Assembly (NCBI RefSeq): GCF_012910705.2
Contig: NZ_WTVG02000039.1
Span: 496,001-560,000 of the forward strand
Origin: Aromatoleum anaerobium
GTDB taxonomy: Bacteria; Pseudomonadota; Gammaproteobacteria; Burkholderiales; Rhodocyclaceae
Reading direction: 5' to 3'
Length of the DNA stretch: 64,000 bases
A model generated the notes under the pieces. It ran no database searches. It had not been told where the DNA came from and was given only the letters and a program-made list of their open reading frames with translations. The translations under genes were made by a program, and so were the position numbers. Numbering within the stretch: position 1 is the stretch's first letter; every line of letters begins with the position of its first letter. Shown piece after piece: positions 1 through 8,661 of the stretch.

Positions 1-1
1 A

Positions 2-73
2 CGTCAGGGCCGCGTCATCGACCACGATTCGGCCGCCTCCATGGAACGCAAGAAGCAGGAAGGATATTTCTGA
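2..73 (+). CDS. cysD: Sulfate adenylyltransferase subunit 2, C-terminal end (partial)
   Basis: Only the last 23 codons are in the window; the gene starts to the left. The readable tail, [19 protein letters not shown] followed by EGYF and a stop, matches the end of the complete CysD at 44906-45805 almost residue for residue. CysD is the PP-loop ATP pyrophosphatase subunit of ATP sulfurylase and makes adenylylsulfate (APS) with the GTPase CysN. The stop at 71-73 lies one base before the ATG of cysNC, so the two are translationally coupled, as in the second copy. The N-terminal part cannot be judged, so I cannot say whether this copy also carries the helix-turn-helix extension seen at 43817. Confidence 0.9.
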   Translation, partial: RQGRVIDHDSAASMERKKQEGYF

Positions 74-74
74 C

Positions 75-1982
75 ATGGCACATATCTCCGACCTCATCGC
101 CACCGACATCGAGCAGTACCTGAAGGCGCACGAAACGAAGAGCCTGCTGCGCTTCATCACCTGCGGCAGCGTCGACGACGGCAAGAGCACGCTGATCGGG
201 CGCCTCCTCTACGAATCGAAGATGCTCTTCGAGGACCAGCTCGCCGCCGTCGAAGCCGACTCCAAGAAGTACGGCACGCAGGGCGATGCAATCGACTTCG
301 CGCTGCTCGTGGACGGCCTCGCCGCCGAGCGCGAGCAGGGCATCACGATCGACGTCGCCTATCGCTTCTTCTCGACGGACAAGCGCAAGTTCATCGTCGC
401 CGACACGCCGGGCCACGAGCAATACACGCGCAACATGGTCACCGGCGCCTCGACCGCCGACGCCGCCATCCTGATGGTCGACGCGCGCAAGGGCATCCTC
501 ACCCAGACCCGGCGCCACAGCTACCTGATCAGTCTGCTGGGCATCCGCCACGTCGTGGTGGCCGTCAACAAGATGGATCTGGTCGATTATTCGGAGAAGG
601 TCTACCGCCAGATCGTCCAGGACTACCGCGTGTTCGCCGCCCAGCTCGGGCTCGCCGACGTGACCTTCATCCCGATGTCGGCGTTCAAGGGCGACAACAT
701 CACGGGCCCGAGCGAGGCGATGCCTTGGTATCGCGGCACCACGCTGATGGGCTACCTCGAAACGGTGGAGGTGGACGACACCCGCATGCAGCGCACTCCC
801 TTCCGCCTGCCGGTGCAGTGGGTGAACCGCCCGAACCTCGACTTCCGCGGCTTTGCCGGCACGGTCGCCAGCGGCGTCATCGCGGCGGGAGATCGCATCC
901 GCATACAGCCCTCCGGCAAGGAGAGCACCGTCGCGCGCATCGTCACCCGTGACGGCGACCTGGAGCGCGCGGTTGCGGGGCAGTCGGTCACGCTGACCCT
1001 CGCCGACGAGGTCGACATTTCGCGCGGCGACGTGATCTCCACGGTGGAGGCGCCGGCCGAGGTGGCCGACCAGTTCGAATGCACGATCACCTGGATGCAC
1101 GACGAGCCCATGCTCGCCGGTCGCCCCTACCTGCTGAAGATCGGCGCAAAGACGGTCACCGCGACCGTCACAGACATCAAGTATCAGGTGAACGTGAATA
1201 CGCTCGAACACGTCGCAGCGAAGACGCTCGAGCTCAACGCGATCGGCGTGTGCAACCTCAGCCTCGACCGTCCCGTCGCCTTCGACCCCCATCGAGACAA
1301 CCGCGACACCGGCGGCTTCATCCTGATCGACCGGCTGTCGAACAGCACCGTCGGCGCGGGCCTGCTGCACTTCGCGCTGCGCCGCGCGCACAACATCCAC
1401 CTGCAGCACATCGACGTGGACAAGGCTGCGCGCGCGGCGCTCAAGCATCAGAAGAGCTGCATGCTGTGGTTCACCGGTCTGTCCGGCGCGGGCAAGTCCT
1501 CGATCGCCAACCTGGTCGAAAAGAAGTTGCACGCGCTCGGCCACCATACCTACCTGCTCGACGGCGACAACGTGCGCCACGGCCTGAACAAGGACCTGGG
1601 TTTCACCGATGCCGACCGCGTCGAGAACATCCGCCGCGTGGCCGAAGTCGCCAAACTGATGGTCGATGCCGGACTGGTCGTGCTGACGGCCTTCATCTCC
1701 CCGTTCCGCTCCGAGCGGCAGATGGCACGCGCCTTGGTCGACGAAGGCGAATTCGTCGAGATCTTCGTCGACACGCCGCTGGAGGTCGCCGAGCAGCGCG
1801 ACGTCAAGGGCCTGTACAAGAAAGCCCGGCGCGGCGAGCTGAAGAACTTCACCGGCATCGACTCGCCTTACGAGGCCCCCGAGAACGCCGAGATCCGACT
1901 TGAAACGACGCGCCTGTCGCTGGAGGCGGCCGCCGAGGCCGTGATCGCCGCGCTGCGCCAGCGCGGAATCATCTCCAACTGA
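75..1982 (+). CDS. cysNC: Bifunctional sulfate adenylyltransferase GTPase subunit / APS kinase (CysNC), copy 1
   Basis: 635 aa, cytoplasmic. The N-terminal three quarters is the CysN GTPase: P-loop GSVDDGKST at residues 31-39, DTPGH at 110-114 and NKMD at 165-168, then EF-Tu-like barrel domains. The C-terminal quarter is an APS kinase with its own P-loop GLSGAGKSS at 468-476 and the motif DGDNVRHGL. With CysD it converts sulfate and ATP to APS and then phosphorylates APS to PAPS, the sulfuryl donor. It starts at 75, one base after cysD. cysQ follows, and the nearby sulfotransferase at 4730 is a likely consumer of PAPS. It is clearly diverged from the second CysNC at 45805, so the two are old paralogues rather than a recent duplication. 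Confidence 0.96.
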   Translation: MAHISDLIATDIEQYLKAHETKSLLRFITCGSVDDGKSTLIGRLLYESKMLFEDQLAAVEADSKKYGTQGDAIDFALLVDGLAAEREQGITIDVAYRFFSTDKRKFIVADTPGHEQYTRNMVTGASTADAAILMVDARKGILTQTRRHSYLISLLGIRHVVVAVNKMDLVDYSEKVYRQIVQDYRVFAAQLGLADVTFIPMSAFKGDNITGPSEAMPWYRGTTLMGYLETVEVDDTRMQRTPFRLPVQWVNRPNLDFRGFAGTVASGVIAAGDRIRIQPSGKESTVARIVTRDGDLERAVAGQSVTLTLADEVDISRGDVISTVEAPAEVADQFECTITWMHDEPMLAGRPYLLKIGAKTVTATVTDIKYQVNVNTLEHVAAKTLELNAIGVCNLSLDRPVAFDPHRDNRDTGGFILIDRLSNSTVGAGLLHFALRRAHNIHLQHIDVDKAARAALKHQKSCMLWFTGLSGAGKSSIANLVEKKLHALGHHTYLLDGDNVRHGLNKDLGFTDADRVENIRRVAEVAKLMVDAGLVVLTAFISPFRSERQMARALVDEGEFVEIFVDTPLEVAEQRDVKGLYKKARRGELKNFTGIDSPYEAPENAEIRLETTRLSLEAAAEAVIAALRQRGIISN

Positions 1983-1988
1983 CATCCC

Positions 1989-2010
1989 GCCGGCCCCGCG
2001 CGGGGCCGGC
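1989..2010. repeat. Perfect 22-bp GC palindrome between cysNC and cysQ
   Basis: The 22 bases are fully self-complementary, with arms of 11 bp and no spacer. They lie seven bases after the cysNC stop. There is no T-tract, so this is not a classical terminator. In RNA it could form a hairpin that protects the 3' end or lowers cysQ expression; as DNA it could be a protein-binding site. Confidence 0.5.
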
Positions 2011-2039
2011 CACCCCGTACCTCAACGGAAGGAAGAATC

Positions 2040-2828
2040 ATGAACGCGACATCCGATCACCGCAGCCTGCTCGACGCCCTGCTCCCGGTCGCACGCAGCG
2101 CGGGCGCTGCCATCATGCAGATCTACGCGACCGACTTTGCCGTGCGCGGCAAGACCGACGCCTCGCCCGTCACCGAAGCGGACGAACGGGCCGAGGCCCT
2201 GATCCTGCCCGAGCTCGCCCGGCTCACCCCCGACATCCCGGTGGTGTCGGAGGAAGAAGCCTCCGCCGGGCACATTCCGGCCGTGGGCGAGCGCTTCTGG
2301 CTCGTCGACCCGCTGGACGGCACGAAGGAGTTCATCAACCGCAACGGCGAGTTCACCGTAAACATTGCCCTCGTCGAACACGGCGCGCCGGTGCTGGGCG
2401 TCGTGTTCGCGCCGGCCCTCGACCGCCTGTTCGCCGGCGCGGCCGGACTGGGGGCCTTCACCGAGGACAGCGGCGCACGGCGCAGCATCGCCGCCCGCAC
2501 GCCGCCCGCCGAAGGGCTGACTGTGGTCGCCAGCCGCTCGCACGGCGACGTCGAGGCGCTCGCCGCCTTCCTCGCCGGGCGCAAGGTCGCCCGCCAGACC
2601 AACGCCGGCTCCTCGCTCAAGCTGTGCCTCGTGGCCGCGGGCGAGGCGGACGTCTATCCGCGCCTGGGGCGCACGATGGAATGGGACATTGCAGCCGGCG
2701 ATGCGGTGCTGCGCGCGGCCGGCGGCATCGTTCGCATGCTGGACGGCCCGGCCCTGCACTACGGCAAGCCCGATTTCGCGAACCCGCACTTCGCCGCCTG
2801 GGGCGCGAGTTCGGCAAGCGGAGCGTAA
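2040..2828 (+). CDS. cysQ: 3'(2'),5'-bisphosphate nucleotidase CysQ, copy 1
   Basis: 262 aa, inositol-monophosphatase fold. The Mg2+-binding residues are visible: EE at 71-72, DPLDGT at 90-95 and the late Asp at 216 in WDIAAGD. CysQ hydrolyses PAP, the by-product of every sulfotransferase turnover, to AMP and phosphate, and so relieves product inhibition. It is downstream of cysNC with a good ribosome site (GGAAGGA just before the ATG). It is related to the second CysQ at 42995 (for example both have DPLDGTKEFI and NGEFTVNIAL) but clearly diverged. Pairing with PAPS synthesis and a sulfotransferase argues that PAP is produced in quantity here. Confidence 0.94.
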   Translation: MNATSDHRSLLDALLPVARSAGAAIMQIYATDFAVRGKTDASPVTEADERAEALILPELARLTPDIPVVSEEEASAGHIPAVGERFWLVDPLDGTKEFINRNGEFTVNIALVEHGAPVLGVVFAPALDRLFAGAAGLGAFTEDSGARRSIAARTPPAEGLTVVASRSHGDVEALAAFLAGRKVARQTNAGSSLKLCLVAAGEADVYPRLGRTMEWDIAAGDAVLRAAGGIVRMLDGPALHYGKPDFANPHFAAWGASSASGA

Positions 2829-2903
2829 AAACCGAGCTTTCTTCAGTTTATGTCATACGGAAAGTCGAGCGCATCGCATGTGGTTGTTTTGATGAATTTT
2901 CCA

Positions 2904-2916
2904 TCTGTACGACAGA
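2904..2916. promoter_or_regulatory. Candidate operator palindrome upstream of the TetR gene
   Basis: TCTGT-ACG-ACAGA is a perfect inverted repeat with 5-bp arms and a 3-base centre in the 168-bp gap between cysQ and the tetR gene. TetR-family proteins often bind such repeats in their own upstream region. A second small repeat, AGCCC-GTT-GGGCT, lies at 2953-2965. Neither can be assigned without binding data. Confidence 0.3.
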
Positions 2917-2996
2917 CGCGCATGCGGCACCGAATGCGAGTAGGCAGACCCCAGCCCGTTGGGCTCCAATGAACCCGTCACCGGCACGAGAAGCGC

Positions 2997-3659
2997 ATGG
3001 CTACCAGTCACTCCCCTCTTCGTCGCAGCCCCACCCAGTCGCGCGCAGCAGCCACGCTGAAAGCCATTCGCGAGGCCACCCTGCGCATCCTGAAGGAGGA
3101 AGGCCATGCGCGCCTGACCACCAACCGGATCGCCGAAGTCGCGGGCATCAGCATCGGCAGCCTGTATCAGTACTACGCCGACAAGCACGCGATCGCGGCC
3201 GACATCTGCAACGAGCTGCTGATGTCCGAGCTCGACGAGATCAAGCGCCTCGACCGCCAGACCATCGCCCTCGCCAAGGATTCCCTGGATTCGACGCTGG
3301 CCTTCTTCGTCGAGGAGCACGTCGCACGGCACCGCCGGCTGTACCAGCAGCTACAGGACTTCTATCTCGAGATCCACTGGAAATACGACTTCGAGTCCTA
3401 CTCGCGGAAACGCTATCCGGACAAGCCGACCACGACCGACTGGCTGCCTTCGGCGTTGCGACGCCACCAGCAGGTGCTTCGCGTCACCGATTACGCGCTC
3501 GCCGCCCAGATGGTCGTGCATGCCCTGGAAGGCACGATCCACACCACCCTTGACCGCAACCCGGACCTGATCATGACGCAGGCCTTCATCGACGAACTGC
3601 ACGCGATGCTCGTCCGCTACCTCACGAAAGTGCCCGCCGAAGGCACCTCGAACGAATAG
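2997..3659 (+). CDS. TetR/AcrR-family transcriptional regulator
   Basis: 220 aa. The N-terminal helix-turn-helix is at about residues 40-65 (LTTNRIAEVAGISIGSLYQY), followed by an alpha-helical ligand-binding domain of the usual length. The ligand cannot be read from sequence; the neighbours suggest a substrate or CoA thioester of this cluster. Before the insertion sequence arrived, the gene ended immediately upstream of the sulfotransferase ribosome site, so it probably led or belonged to that operon. Its present TAG stop borrows the first G of the insertion sequence; the pre-insertion stop would have been TAA, so the protein is unchanged. It is the only conventional regulator in the window. 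Confidence 0.9.
   Translation: MATSHSPLRRSPTQSRAAATLKAIREATLRILKEEGHARLTTNRIAEVAGISIGSLYQYYADKHAIAADICNELLMSELDEIKRLDRQTIALAKDSLDSTLAFFVEEHVARHRRLYQQLQDFYLEIHWKYDFESYSRKRYPDKPTTTDWLPSALRRHQQVLRVTDYALAAQMVVHALEGTIHTTLDRNPDLIMTQAFIDELHAMLVRYLTKVPAEGTSNE
3651..3658. repeat. Left target-site duplication of the IS1595-type element
   Basis: The octamer AACGAATA directly precedes the left inverted repeat and is repeated at 4711-4718 directly after the right one. An 8-bp duplication is typical of the IS1595 family. It covers the last codons of the tetR gene. Confidence 0.93.
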
Positions 3660-3673
3660 GCTATGTCACCGTT
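3659..3673 (+). repeat. Left terminal inverted repeat of the IS1595-type element
   Basis: 15 bp, exact complement of 4696-4710. Confidence 0.93.
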
Positions 3674-3739
3674 AGCTGTGGAACCCTCCCGTGGCGGTCG
3701 GGCTCTTACCTCTGAGAGCGAAACCGCGCGGGGTGCCCC

Positions 3740-4708
3740 ATGAAAGCTCATGAATTTGAACGGTGGATCGAGCAGCTGCGGGCGTTGACCCGGCGGCAGC
3801 GCGAACAGGTGAAAGCGTTGCTGGCAAAAGACGATGACGGGGCGCGGTGCAGCACGCTGATCGAATCCCGCCTGGGTGGGGACGGGGGCTGTCCCCACTG
3901 TGGGGCGAAGAGTTTGTATCGGCACGGCCTCGCGGGCGGGCTGCAACGTTACCGGTGCAGAAGTTGCCACAAGACGTTCAACGCTCTCACCGGCACGCCA
4001 TTGGCGAGGTTGCGTAAAAGGGAGAAATGGTTGGCTTACGGCCAGGCGATGCTCGATTCGCTGACGGTGCGCAAAGCGGCAGCGGTGCTTGGCGTGCACC
4101 GGAACACGACTTTTCGTTGGCGCCATCGCTTCCTCACGTGGGCGAAGAACGACCGCCCGGCACATCTGCAAGGTATTACCGAAGCGGACGAAACGTATCT
4201 CCTCGAGTCGGACAAAGGCAGTCGCCGACTGGCTCGCAAGCCGCGCAAACGCGGCGGCGCTGCAACCCAGCGCGGCCTCTCCAACGAGCAGGTCTGCGTT
4301 CTCGTCGCCCGCGATCGCACGGGGCAGACCCTCGATTTCGTCACCGGCAAGGGGCAGATCACCAAGGCTCAACTCAAGACGGTTCTGCCGCCCGTTCTTG
4401 ATCCGGATGCGCTGTTGGTGAGTGACGGGAATCCGACCTATCGCTACTTCGCGCTCGATACCGGACTCTCCCATGAGGCGGTCAATTTGAGCGCCGGCAT
4501 CCGGGTCCGGGGCGCCTACCACGTCCAGAACGTCAATGCTTACCACAGCCGTCTCCACGCCTGGCTCGGCATCTTCCATGGTGTCGCCACAAAGTACCTC
4601 CCAAACTACTTGGGCTGGCGCCGCGCCTTGGATGCTCAGCGTATTCGCTCCCCGGATACCCTGCTGGCAGCCGCATTGGGGCAATTTCAACAGCGAACGG
4701 TGACATAG
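3740..4708 (+). CDS. IS1595-family transposase
   Basis: 322 aa. The N-terminus carries a zinc ribbon (CPHCG near residue 50 and CRSCH near 75), followed by a helix-turn-helix region (RKAAAVLGVHRNTTFRWRH) and an RNase-H-like catalytic domain. Two acidic residues stand out, in EADETYL and LVSDGNPTY; the third position falls in HVQNVNAYHSRLHAWL, where Asn/His replaces the usual Glu, a variation I recall in this family. The stop codon lies inside the right inverted repeat. It acts on the element's own ends and has no link to the surrounding metabolism. Confidence 0.93.
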   Translation: MKAHEFERWIEQLRALTRRQREQVKALLAKDDDGARCSTLIESRLGGDGGCPHCGAKSLYRHGLAGGLQRYRCRSCHKTFNALTGTPLARLRKREKWLAYGQAMLDSLTVRKAAAVLGVHRNTTFRWRHRFLTWAKNDRPAHLQGITEADETYLLESDKGSRRLARKPRKRGGAATQRGLSNEQVCVLVARDRTGQTLDFVTGKGQITKAQLKTVLPPVLDPDALLVSDGNPTYRYFALDTGLSHEAVNLSAGIRVRGAYHVQNVNAYHSRLHAWLGIFHGVATKYLPNYLGWRRALDAQRIRSPDTLLAAALGQFQQRTVT

Positions 4709-4710
4709 CC
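4696..4710 (-). repeat. Right terminal inverted repeat of the IS1595-type element
   Basis: 15 bp, exact complement of 3659-3673. It contains the transposase stop codon. Confidence 0.93.
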
Positions 4711-4718
4711 AACGAATA
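4711..4718. repeat. Right target-site duplication of the IS1595-type element
   Basis: AACGAATA, identical to 3651-3658. It runs directly into AAGGAG (4718-4723), the ribosome site of the sulfotransferase. Confidence 0.93.
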
Positions 4719-4729
4719 AGGAGACAGAC

Positions 4730-5914
4730 TTGTTCTACTACTTCGATTTCACTGTCTGGTTCAAGCTGCTGCGCCTGGTGGGTCAGGAGTCGAACCGGCG
4801 CCAGCGGCGCGGGCTCTACAAGCTGCTGCTGCTGCACATTCCCCTGCGCGCGACGATCACCGTGGTGTGCTTCTTCCTCGACGGCATCCTCTTCCCCAGG
4901 CTGTGGCTCACGCGGGTGAAGACACCGGTCTTCATCATCGGCCATGCCCGTAGCGGCACCACGCTGGCGCACCGCCTGATGACCGCCGACAAGCGCTTCT
5001 CGGCCTTCAGGTATTACGAACTGCTGCTGCCCTCGCTCGTGCAGAAGAAGCTCGTGCGCCTGATCGCGTGGGTCGACGCGCATCTCCTCGGCCGCACGCT
5101 CGAACGCAGGCTGCAGGCCTGGGAGAAGCGCAAATTCGGCCCCACCCAGCACATCCACAAGATGGGCCTGACGATCCCGGAAGAAGACGACCTGATGTAC
5201 TTCAACTCGTGCGCGTCGGGCTTCTGGCTGACCAAGCTGCCCTACATGAGCGAGCTGGACTTCTTCCACATCGACCGCCGCCCGGCCGCGAGCCGCCGGC
5301 GGATGATGAAGTTCTACCGCGAGTGCGTGCGCCGCCAGCTCTATCTCAACGGCAGCGATAGCATCCACCTCAGCAAGAACCCGACCTACTGCGGCCGCGT
5401 CGAGTCGCTGATCGAGACCTTCCCGGATGCACGCTTCGTCGTCCTTTACCGCAATCCGTACGAGACCATCCCCAGCCTGCTCAAACTGCTGAACGTGGGA
5501 TGGAAGCTGCAGGGCAACCTGTCGCAGGAGCGCATCCGCGAGTCCAACGAGGTCATGACCGGGCTGTCATACGAGACCTACCTCTACCCCCTCGAAGTGC
5601 TCCGCCGCCATCCCGAAACCCCCTGCGCAGTCATCGACTACCGGCGGCTCACCGCCGACCCCAAGGGCACGATTGAGGACGTGTATCGCGAGCTTGGCCT
5701 CGACATCACGCCGGACTATGCCGCTTTCCTCGATGCCGAGTCCGCCCGCAACAAGCGCCACGAGACCGAACACCGCTACAGCCTCGCCGAGTTCGGCCTC
5801 GACGACCGCGAGATCCGGCAGCGCCTCGCGCCCCTGTTCGAAAAATTCCGCTGGGACGAGGACGTCCCCGCCACCCACAACGACGACAAGAAGAAGGAGC
5901 CGGCCCATGCATGA
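4730..5914 (+). CDS. PAPS-dependent sulfotransferase 1 (Sulfotransfer_3 type)
   Basis: 394 aa. A 5'-phosphosulfate loop GHARSGTT is at residues 71-78 and a 3'-phosphate-binding segment, LYRNPYETIPSLL, begins near 239. Both are hallmarks of enzymes moving the sulfuryl group of PAPS onto an acceptor. A hydrophobic stretch at about 35-60 suggests membrane association, fitting a lipophilic acceptor. The start is TTG at 4730, chosen because AAGGAG lies 6 bases upstream and no ATG fits. The stop overlaps the next gene by 8 bp. Co-location with cysD-cysNC-cysQ supports PAPS use; the acceptor is unknown, with an alcohol on a sterol or terpenoid as an inference from the neighbourhood. Confidence 0.87.
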   Translation: MFYYFDFTVWFKLLRLVGQESNRRQRRGLYKLLLLHIPLRATITVVCFFLDGILFPRLWLTRVKTPVFIIGHARSGTTLAHRLMTADKRFSAFRYYELLLPSLVQKKLVRLIAWVDAHLLGRTLERRLQAWEKRKFGPTQHIHKMGLTIPEEDDLMYFNSCASGFWLTKLPYMSELDFFHIDRRPAASRRRMMKFYRECVRRQLYLNGSDSIHLSKNPTYCGRVESLIETFPDARFVVLYRNPYETIPSLLKLLNVGWKLQGNLSQERIRESNEVMTGLSYETYLYPLEVLRRHPETPCAVIDYRRLTADPKGTIEDVYRELGLDITPDYAAFLDAESARNKRHETEHRYSLAEFGLDDREIRQRLAPLFEKFRWDEDVPATHNDDKKKEPAHA

Positions 5915-7358
5915 ACCCAACCCCCTGCACGACGAAGTGTTCGCCGCAGTGAAGGCGCACGTCGAACCGCGCGACGCCGCCACCCGCGACGCCGCCTCCC
6001 TGCTACGCGAGGCCTGGGATGGCATGATCGCGCAGCTCGAGGACGCGCGTAACGCGATCGACGACCCCAAGCTGTGGCCCCCGCCAGCCACCCCGCGCAA
6101 CCTCGCCGAGGGCTACCGCTACGTGCTCGGCTTCCTGTACGGCTCGATCTCACGCTGCCTCGGCCCGACGCCCGAGTTCCCCTACTTCGTGCGCGCGATC
6201 CAGCCGCTCAACCGCTCGACCATCGACAACTGCGACGCGATCTACCTGATGGCGCCGATCGACGGCAACCACAGCTACACGATCCGCGGGCGCGCCGGCG
6301 ACACCAGCGCTTGGCGCGGCGAGCAGGCGCCGGCCGGCGTGCGCAAGGCGCCGCACTACGTGATCTTCGAGGCGCCCAGCGGCTACTCCGGCGAAAGCGG
6401 CAGCCTCAAGGAGCTCAAGCCCGGTTCGCGCATCAACTGCGCCGAGCTCGACAGCACCGAACTGAAGGTCGAGCCCGACGGCAGCTTCGAGATCCTGCTC
6501 GCCCCCGAAAAGCCGCCCGGTTACGAAGGGAACTTCATGCTCCCGCGCGCCAGCCGCACCCGCACCCACAAGGACGGCAGCAGCGAGACGCGCGAATACG
6601 TCAGCCAGCTCGTGATGCTGCGCGAGCTCTTCAGCGACTGGGAAAACGAGGATCTCCTCGAACTCTTCATCTACCGCAACGACCTGCTCGGCAAGCCGAT
6701 GCCGCCCTACACGCCGGAAGTCGCGGCGAAGCAGATCGCCGACGTCGGCCGCTTCACGCGCAACCAGGTGCACTTCTGGAACGAGTTCTACGCCGTCGTG
6801 TGCGAGTGCTACGGCGACATGAACGGCGACGACCGCTGCTTCATGCCACGCAACGCGTTCAACACGCCCAATGCGGCCTCGCTCGCGACCGCGGGTGGGA
6901 TGGCCACCAACGTGTATTGCGGCGGCATGTTCGAACTTGCGCCCGACGAGGCCCTGGTGGTCGAGCTCCACCAGCCGGTGGATCCGGTGTATATCGGCTT
7001 CAGCCTCGGCAACATGTGGGGCGAGTCGCTCGACTTCGCCAACTACCAGAGCAGCCTCGGCGGCCTGCAGGCCCACCGCGACGCCGACAACGTGTACCGC
7101 TTCGTGATCGCGCACAGCGATCCCGGCATCGCCAACTGGCTCGACACCACCGGCCAGCCCGAGGGCTACATGGCCGTGCGCTGGGCGTATCCCGTCAAAC
7201 CCAAGGACAACCTCCCCTGGGCGACGGGGAAGAAAGTACCTCTCGCCGACGTGCGCCAGCACCTGCCGGCGGACACCCGCCTGATCACCGCCGAGGAACG
7301 CCGGCATCAGATCGCAATCCGGCAGGAGCACGTCCAGCGCCGTTACCGCCAGCACTGA
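5907..7358 (+). CDS. DUF1214-family protein 1
   Basis: 483 aa, no known reaction. The start at 5907 follows AAGGAG (5894-5899) and overlaps the sulfotransferase end, so the two are translationally coupled. The C-terminal part has the DUF1214-type fold signature (acidic DEALVVELHQP, then GFSLGNMWGESLDF and SDPGIANWLDTTG). A shorter relative at 48741 shares the same blocks and again lies beside a sulfotransferase. I see no signal peptide or membrane segment. The repeated pairing suggests it handles the sulfated or to-be-sulfated compound, but that is inference from gene order. Confidence 0.8.
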   Translation: MHEPNPLHDEVFAAVKAHVEPRDAATRDAASLLREAWDGMIAQLEDARNAIDDPKLWPPPATPRNLAEGYRYVLGFLYGSISRCLGPTPEFPYFVRAIQPLNRSTIDNCDAIYLMAPIDGNHSYTIRGRAGDTSAWRGEQAPAGVRKAPHYVIFEAPSGYSGESGSLKELKPGSRINCAELDSTELKVEPDGSFEILLAPEKPPGYEGNFMLPRASRTRTHKDGSSETREYVSQLVMLRELFSDWENEDLLELFIYRNDLLGKPMPPYTPEVAAKQIADVGRFTRNQVHFWNEFYAVVCECYGDMNGDDRCFMPRNAFNTPNAASLATAGGMATNVYCGGMFELAPDEALVVELHQPVDPVYIGFSLGNMWGESLDFANYQSSLGGLQAHRDADNVYRFVIAHSDPGIANWLDTTGQPEGYMAVRWAYPVKPKDNLPWATGKKVPLADVRQHLPADTRLITAEERRHQIAIRQEHVQRRYRQH

Positions 7359-7371
7359 GGACGACGCAGCC

Positions 7372-8661
7372 ATGCCCGATACCCTGAAGGACAAGGTGGC
7401 GATCGTCACCGGTGCGAGCCGCGGCATCGGTGCGGCCATTGCCGAGCGCTTCGCGGCCGAGGGCGCGAAGGTCGTCCTCGTCGCCCGCACGATTGAACCC
7501 GGCGGCAAGCTGCCCGGCTCGCTCGACGAGACCGCGGCACGCATCCGCACCCGAGGTGGCGACTGCCTGTGCGTGCAGGCCGATCTCGCCAGCGAGGCGG
7601 ACCGGGAGCGCATCGTCGCCGACACCATCGCCCGCTACGGCGGCGTCGACATCCTCGTGAACAACGCCGCCTGGGCACGTTTCGGCGCCGGCTACACCCA
7701 GCCGCCCCAGCGCGTGCAGCTCGCCTATGCGGTCAACCTCTTTGCGCCCCATCATCTGGCGCAGCTCGTCATCGCATCGATGAAGGCGCGCGGCGGCGGC
7801 TGGATCCTGAACCTGTCGAGCGCCACCAGCGAGGTTCCCGGCCCCGCGCCCTACACGCCGGACGACCGCGCCTTCCGCTTCCACACCACGCACTCGCCCA
7901 CGCTCTACGGCTCGACCAAGGCGGCTCTCGAACGTCTCAGCGCCGGCATGGCAATGGAACTCGCCGCCGACAACATCGCGGTGAATACGCTCGCCCCGGT
8001 CGAAGCGGTCGCCAGCGACGGGGCACTGAAGAGCGGCTCGATCGACGAGCTCGCCCAGATGGAGCCGATCGAGGCGATGGCCGAAGCCGCGCTCGCGCTG
8101 TGCTCCCGCCCGCAGTCCACCCTGTCCGGTCGCATCGTGCTAAGCCTGCCACTGCTGCGTGAACTCGCGGTCGAGGTGATGCGCCTCGACGGCACCGCGC
8201 CGCTGCCCGATTTCACCCTTGACCCCGCCCGTCCCGGAGCCCCCAATGTTCGAAATCTTCGCCTCCACGCCGGAACACCTCAACCTCGCCGACATCGGCC
8301 GCTTCGCGCAGCGCGTCGAAGCGATGGGTTACGACGGCCTGTTCGTGTCCGACGCGATCCACGACGGTCTGCTGCTCGCCTGCCAGGCGCTGTCCGCCAC
8401 CACCCGCCTGAAGGTCGGCACCTCGGTCCTGATCGTCTTCCCGCGCAGCCCGATGAACGTCGCGCTCGCGAGCTGGGATCTGCAGAAGATGTCCGGCGGG
8501 CGCTTCGAGCTCGGCATGGGCACCCAGATCAAGCAGAACATCGAGGATCGCTACTCTGCACGCTGGCTGCCCCCGGCGGCCGGCATGCGCGAATACGTCG
8601 GCGCCCTGCGCGCGATCTTTCACGCGTTCCGCACCGGCGAGCCGCTCGATTATGTCGGTGA
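7372..8661 (+). CDS. SDR-family dehydrogenase, reading frame open far into the next gene
   Basis: A classical short-chain dehydrogenase: TGASRGIG at residues 13-20, NNAA at 97-100, Ser149/150, and Tyr179 with Lys183 (YGSTK). It would oxidise or reduce a hydroxyl/ketone with NAD(P)(H). The recognisable domain ends near residue 280-285 (about 8220). Beyond that the frame stays open to 8661 and reads as Arg/Pro-rich sequence that is the out-of-frame image of the flavoprotein gene starting at 8246. A TGA in another frame at 8220-8222 sits just where a normal SDR would stop, so a one-base indel or sequencing error is likely. The functional part is probably 7372 to about 8222. Confidence 0.8.
   Translation: MPDTLKDKVAIVTGASRGIGAAIAERFAAEGAKVVLVARTIEPGGKLPGSLDETAARIRTRGGDCLCVQADLASEADRERIVADTIARYGGVDILVNNAAWARFGAGYTQPPQRVQLAYAVNLFAPHHLAQLVIASMKARGGGWILNLSSATSEVPGPAPYTPDDRAFRFHTTHSPTLYGSTKAALERLSAGMAMELAADNIAVNTLAPVEAVASDGALKSGSIDELAQMEPIEAMAEAALALCSRPQSTLSGRIVLSLPLLRELAVEVMRLDGTAPLPDFTLDPARPGAPNVRNLRLHAGTPQPRRHRPLRAARRSDGLRRPVRVRRDPRRSAARLPGAVRHHPPEGRHLGPDRLPAQPDERRARELGSAEDVRRALRARHGHPDQAEHRGSLLCTLAAPGGRHARIRRRPARDLSRVPHRRAARLCR

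Larger units (their letters stand above)
3659..4710 (+). mobile_element. Complete IS1595-family insertion sequence, 1052 bp
   Basis: The element is bounded by perfect 15-bp terminal inverted repeats (GGCTATGTCACCGTT at 3659-3673 and its complement at 4696-4710) and flanked by the 8-bp duplication AACGAATA. It carries one transposase gene on the + strand. Intact ends, an intact open reading frame and an identical duplication indicate a recent and possibly active insertion. It separates the tetR gene from the sulfotransferase operon and may uncouple or alter their transcription, but it breaks neither coding sequence. Confidence 0.95.

Noticed and set aside
15-1985. Long minus-strand frame opposite cysNC (and a similar one opposite the second cysNC)
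   Set aside because: Arg/Asp/Val-rich antisense reading without family motifs; GC-rich codon bias leaves the opposite strand open. The + strand frame has complete GTPase and kinase motifs.
2-2828. Reading the cys genes as an ordinary assimilatory sulfate-reduction operon
   Set aside because: No cysH, cysI/J or cysG in the window; APS kinase, CysQ and sulfotransferases point to PAPS use. It stays possible if such genes lie just left of the window.
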